Shown one piece after another: positions 61,540 to 64,000 of a stretch of DNA of 64,000 bases. This DNA is from Candidatus Geothrix odensensis (lineage in GTDB: Bacteria; Acidobacteriota; Holophagae; Holophagales; Holophagaceae). The translations under genes and the position numbers were made by a program. Below the pieces are notes generated by a model. The model saw only the letters and a list, made by a program, of their open reading frames with translations, was not told where the DNA came from and ran no database searches. Every line of letters begins with the position of its first letter. Position 1 is the first letter of the stretch. Location of the stretch: contig JADKCH010000005.1 of NCBI GenBank assembly GCA_016714685.1, positions 189,833 through 253,832 on the forward strand. The letters are read 5' to 3'.

Positions 61540-62121
61540 ATGGCCGCGAAGAAGATCCTCATGCTCGTCGGTGACTTCGGCGAGGACTACGAGATCATGG
61601 TGCCCTTCCAGGCCCTGCTGGCCGTGGGCCACACGGTCCACGCGGCTTGCCCGGACAAGCAGGCCGGCGACTGGGTCGCCACGGCCATCCACGACTTCGA
61701 GGGCCACCAGACCTACTCCGAGAAGCCGGGCCACCGCTTCACCCTCAACGCCACCTTCGCGGACCTCAAAGCCGACGACTACGACGCCCTGGTGATCCCC
61801 GGCGGCCGGGCCCCGGAGTACCTGCGCCTCAATCCGAAGGTGCTGGAGCTCGTACGGCACTTCTTCACGGCGAAGAAGCCGGTGGCGGCCATCTGCCACG
61901 GCGCCCAGCTGCTGGCCGCGGCCGGCGTGCTGGAGGGACGCACCTGCTCCGCCTATCCCGCCTGTCGGGCCGAGGTGGAAGTGGCCAAGGGGACCTACGC
62001 AGAGATCGCCATCGACGGCGCCGTCACCGACGGGAACCTCGTCACCGCGCCCGCCTGGCCCGCGCACCCGGCCTGGCTCGCCCAGTTCCTCCAGGTGCTG
62101 GGAACCCGCATCACTCTGTGA
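61540..62121 (+). CDS. DJ-1/PfpI-family protein
   Basis: 193 residues. Nucleophile elbow 'AAICHGAQLLAAAGVLEGR' near 120 with Cys, Glu partner in 'VGDFGEDYEIMVPFQALL' near 14, and 'YDALVIPGGRAPEYLRLNPK' near 83. Members include deglycases, glyoxalases and chaperones; activity here is not predictable. 13 bases upstream of the dapF-like gene. Confidence 0.87.
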   Translation: MAAKKILMLVGDFGEDYEIMVPFQALLAVGHTVHAACPDKQAGDWVATAIHDFEGHQTYSEKPGHRFTLNATFADLKADDYDALVIPGGRAPEYLRLNPKVLELVRHFFTAKKPVAAICHGAQLLAAAGVLEGRTCSAYPACRAEVEVAKGTYAEIAIDGAVTDGNLVTAPAWPAHPAWLAQFLQVLGTRITL

Positions 62122-62134
62122 GCCGCCCCTGACC

Positions 62135-62995
62135 ATGTCGAACACGCTCCGCTTCTCCAAATTCCACGTGCTCGGAAACGACTACATCGTGGTCGACCCG
62201 ACCCGGACCGCCTTTGATCCGGCGCCGGCGCTCATCCAGGCGCTCTGCGACCGCCGGCTGGGCATCGGCTCCGATGGGCTGCTGCTGGGCCCGCTGGAGG
62301 TCCCGGAACATCCGGGCGCCTTCGGGCTGCGCATCTTCAACCCGGACGGCAGCGAGGCGGAGACCAGCGGCGACGGCCTCCGCATCTTCGCCCGCTACCT
62401 GTTCGAGGCGGGCCATGCCCATGGCACCGAGTGCCAGATCCACACCCTGGGCGGCCTTTCCGCCGCGCGCTTCCTGGCGCCGGATGGCAGTCTGGTCCAG
62501 GTGGACATGGGCGTGCCCAGCTTCAAGGCGGGCGATATTCCGTTCACGGGCATCGCCTCCCAGCTTGAGGTTTTGGAAACCCCGCTCTTCCTCCCCACGG
62601 GGCCCGTCACCATCACCGCCCTCAGCCTGGGCAACCCCCACTGCGTGGTCTTCCCGGGCGAGGTCTCCCAGGCCAACGCCTGCCGCCTGGGGCCCAAGAT
62701 CGAGCGCCACCCGGAGTTCCCCGAGCGGGTGAACGTCCTGCTGGTGGAGGTGGTTGACCGCAGGCGCATCCGCATCGAGATCTGGGAGCGCGGGGCCGGG
62801 TACACACCCGCCTCGGGCAGCAGCTGCGCCGCCGCCGCCGCCTGCCGCCGCCTGAACCTGGTGGAGGACCGCGTCACCGTCCAGATGCCCGGCGGCACCC
62901 TCGACATCGAGTTCGCGCCCGAGGGCCACATCCTCATGTCCGGCCCCGTGCAGCCCGTCTTCGACGGTCAGCTGCACTCCGATTGGAAGTCCTGA
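62135..62995 (+). CDS. DapF-fold protein with both catalytic cysteines replaced by serine
   Basis: 286 residues, a full-length diaminopimelate epimerase homologue. Substrate-binding residues of DapF are kept: Asn in 'HVLGNDYIVVDP' (near 14), Asn in 'IFNPDGSEAE' (near 68), 'LGNPHCVVF' (near 170), Asn in 'ERVNVLLVEVVD' and Glu-Arg in 'WERGAGYT'. But the first catalytic Cys (normally ..EMCGNG..) is Ser in 'EAETSGDGLR', and the second (normally ..ETLACGTG..) is Ser in 'YTPASGSSCAA'; the Glu before the latter is Tyr. So it is unlikely to be a normal DapF. A paralogue with another reaction is more likely, unless serines suffice. Confidence 0.85.
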   Translation: MSNTLRFSKFHVLGNDYIVVDPTRTAFDPAPALIQALCDRRLGIGSDGLLLGPLEVPEHPGAFGLRIFNPDGSEAETSGDGLRIFARYLFEAGHAHGTECQIHTLGGLSAARFLAPDGSLVQVDMGVPSFKAGDIPFTGIASQLEVLETPLFLPTGPVTITALSLGNPHCVVFPGEVSQANACRLGPKIERHPEFPERVNVLLVEVVDRRRIRIEIWERGAGYTPASGSSCAAAAACRRLNLVEDRVTVQMPGGTLDIEFAPEGHILMSGPVQPVFDGQLHSDWKS

Positions 62996-63079
62996 AGGCC
63001 TGGCCCCGGAGAGCAGAGCCATTGAATTTTTTTGGCGATTCTATGGCTCTGGCCAATACTGACGTTCCATAGGATCTTT

Positions 63080-63195
63080 GTCAGCTTCATCACGTGATAT
63101 CCAGAAAGGTGGAGGGACGGGCCCTGTGAAACCTTGGCAACCTGCGAAAGCAAGGTGCCAATTCCTGCCGCGAGACCTTGCGGAGAGATGCTGAC
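63080..63195 (+). promoter_or_regulatory. SAM-I (S-box) riboswitch aptamer
   Basis: The conserved S-box core is nearly perfect: AGGTGGAGGGACGGGCCC, TGTGAAACC.TGGCAACC, AAGGTGCCAATTCCTGCC, ending AGAGATGCTGAC. P1 can pair GTCAGC (63080) with GCTGAC (63190). A second GCTGAC at 63205 could compete for the same strand, giving the antiterminator alternative. It should switch off transcription of the sulfur-amino-acid gene behind it when SAM is high. The leader 62996-63079 holds a separate AGAGCCAT/ATGGCTCT hairpin (63015-63050), perhaps terminating the upstream gene. Confidence 0.93.
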
Positions 63196-63216
63196 GTGTC
63201 AGAAGCTGACATGCGA

Positions 63217-63240
63217 AGGGGCCCGAGCAATCGGGCCCCT
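63217..63240 (+). terminator. riboswitch expression-platform terminator
   Basis: 10-bp perfect stem AGGGGCCCGA/TCGGGCCCCT closed by a GCAA tetraloop, then CCGCGTTTTGG. It stands 22 bases after the aptamer and is the off-state terminator. Confidence 0.85.
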
Positions 63241-63294
63241 CCGCGTTTTGGATCGCGATGAAACGAGGAGGATCCTCCTTCCCTGGAGGCTCTT

Positions 63295-63779
63295 GTGAGC
63301 GAGCAGTTCCTCGATACCAACGTGCCCGGCAACCCGGCCTACCACTCACCATCCAGCCCCCCGAGCGGGAGAGCAACGCCGGCTGGATCCACCGGCCCGG
63401 GCAGGTGCCCGACGCAGGCGTGGCCACCCAGTGCATCCACGGTGGCGTGCAGCCGGATCCCGCCTACGGCGCGGTGATGCCGCCGCTGTACCTCTCGTCC
63501 ACCTTCACCTTCAAGGACATCTGCACCAACCCGGGCAACGACTACACCCGCAGCGGGAACCCCACCCCCGCGGCGCTGGAGGAGGCCGTCGCCCTGCTGG
63601 AGGGCGGCCACGCGGGGCTGAACCACGGGTTGCGGAGGTTCCGGTGGTTCACCCTGGCCGAGAGCCTGGGAGGTGTGGAGTCCCTGGTGGCCCACCCAGC
63701 CTCCCTGACGCCGGAGGCCCGCCAGCGCGCAGGAAATCCCATTGCCCCTTCTCCGCTTCTCGGCTCTCCTCAGCTATAG
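63295..63779 (+). pseudogene. decayed cystathionine gamma-synthase / O-acetylhomoserine sulfhydrylase-type gene
   Basis: GTG start at 63295 with GGAGG five bases upstream gives MSEQFLDTNVPGNPAYHSPS; then a run of six C at 63357-63362 puts the protein into another frame, where it continues 'PPERESNAGWIHRPGQVPDA', 'ATQCIHGGVQPDPAYGAVMP', 'TFTFKDI', 'NDYTRSGNPTPAALEEAVAL'. After 'LLEGGHAGL' it jumps to 'WFTLAESLGGVESLVAHPAS', skipping about 200 residues that include the PLP lysine, then loses a further few residues before 'LTPEARQRAG' and ends in unrelated sequence. It cannot be functional. The family makes cystathionine or homocysteine from activated homoserine, which explains the SAM riboswitch. 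Confidence 0.85.
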
Positions 63780-63823
63780 AGATCCCTTCGGCCCGAGCAC
63801 CACTTCGCCGCCGATGGGCGCGG

Positions 63824-64000
63824 CTACTGGAGGCTGACCAGCTCCACCTCGAAGATCAGGTCGGCGTTGGGGGGAATGTCCCCGCCCGCGCCGCGGGGGC
63901 CGTAGCCCAGGTAGGACGGGATGTAGAGGGTGCGCTTGCCGCCCACCTTCATGCTGATGACGCCCTCGTCCCAGCCCTTGATGACCCGGCCCACGCCGAT
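63824..64000 (-). CDS. FKBP-type peptidyl-prolyl isomerase, C-terminal part
   Basis: 58 residues up to the right edge. 'VIKGWDEGVISMKVGGKRTL', 'YIPSYLGYGPRGAGG', 'IPPNADLIFEVELVSLQ'-stop is the typical end of an FKBP domain, including the active-site Trp and Tyr. Assists protein folding; whether it is cytoplasmic or secreted depends on the N terminus outside the window. Confidence 0.93.
   Translation of the reverse strand: MGVGRVIKGWDEGVISMKVGGKRTLYIPSYLGYGPRGAGGDIPPNADLIFEVELVSLQ

Overview
The window is a roughly two-thirds G+C, gene-dense bacterial chromosome segment. The gene set suggests an anaerobic or facultative, flagellated, Gram-negative member of the Acidobacteriota, most likely near the Holophagae (Geothrix/Holophaga-like). 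The pointers are a eukaryote-type citrate synthase of the kind known from metal reducers, a tungsten aldehyde:ferredoxin oxidoreductase system, a LolA-like protein, MotAB, and split single-subunit genes such as a transketolase N-terminal half. This placement is inferred from content and style, not from a marker-gene comparison. I saw no rRNA, tRNA, CRISPR array, prophage or insertion sequence.

Layout. 1-9700: the N-terminal part of a CHASE-PAS sensor, a TPR protein, bioD-bioA, a fumarylacetoacetate-hydrolase-family enzyme, a secreted alpha/beta hydrolase, a flavin reductase, MscS, and homogentisate dioxygenase. 9900-14600: a tightly overlapping four-gene operon of corrinoid protein, MtaA-like methyltransferase, DUF1638 protein and hybrid histidine kinase. 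14600-18800: a POT transporter, an Ig-domain lipoprotein and an amidohydrolase. 18800-28300: a molybdenum/tungsten module with moeA, a ModE-like HTH protein, tupABC (interrupted by a glutamate-semialdehyde-dehydrogenase gene between tupA and tupB), then a four-cluster ferredoxin, the tungstopterin oxidoreductase and a MoaD/ThiS-like protein. 28300-33300: a sensor kinase, an ALDH7-type dehydrogenase with a divergent LysR regulator, and a small esterase. 33300-36400: HU, L9, PilZ and DegT genes. 36400-44600: lysS, a DUF3187 protein, citrate synthase, and a two-subunit ATP-citrate-lyase-like enzyme. 44700-49500: pyrG, argS, a transketolase N-half and rpsT. 49800-55000: DUF5329, gluQ, a membrane methyltransferase, a deoxyhypusine-synthase-like gene and motAB. 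55000-59500: a putative structured RNA, then a leftward run of LolA-like, cupin, manC, pfkA, a Lys-rich secreted protein and a CheZ-like protein. 59500-64000: thiC, a PfpI-family protein, a DapF homologue, a SAM riboswitch in front of a decayed cystathionine-synthase-type gene, and a partial FKBP.

Functional links. Tungstate uptake, pterin-molybdenum cofactor insertion and a W-dependent oxidoreductase with its own electron-transfer subunit sit together and should form one physiological unit. Citrate metabolism is represented by both a citrate-making and a citrate-cleaving enzyme transcribed towards each other. Mannose-1-P guanylyltransferase and a phosphomannose-isomerase-type cupin point to GDP-mannose synthesis.

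The observations I find most unusual are these: a DapF homologue in which both catalytic cysteines are serine while the substrate-binding residues are kept; the corrinoid-methyltransferase/DUF1638/sensor-kinase operon; duplicated gene tails plus terminators at both rpsT and HU; an intact SAM riboswitch driving a gene with large internal deletions; and an ATP-citrate-lyase large subunit about 300 residues longer than usual. Four conserved genes carry single-site frameshifts, which argues for some residual indel error in the assembly.
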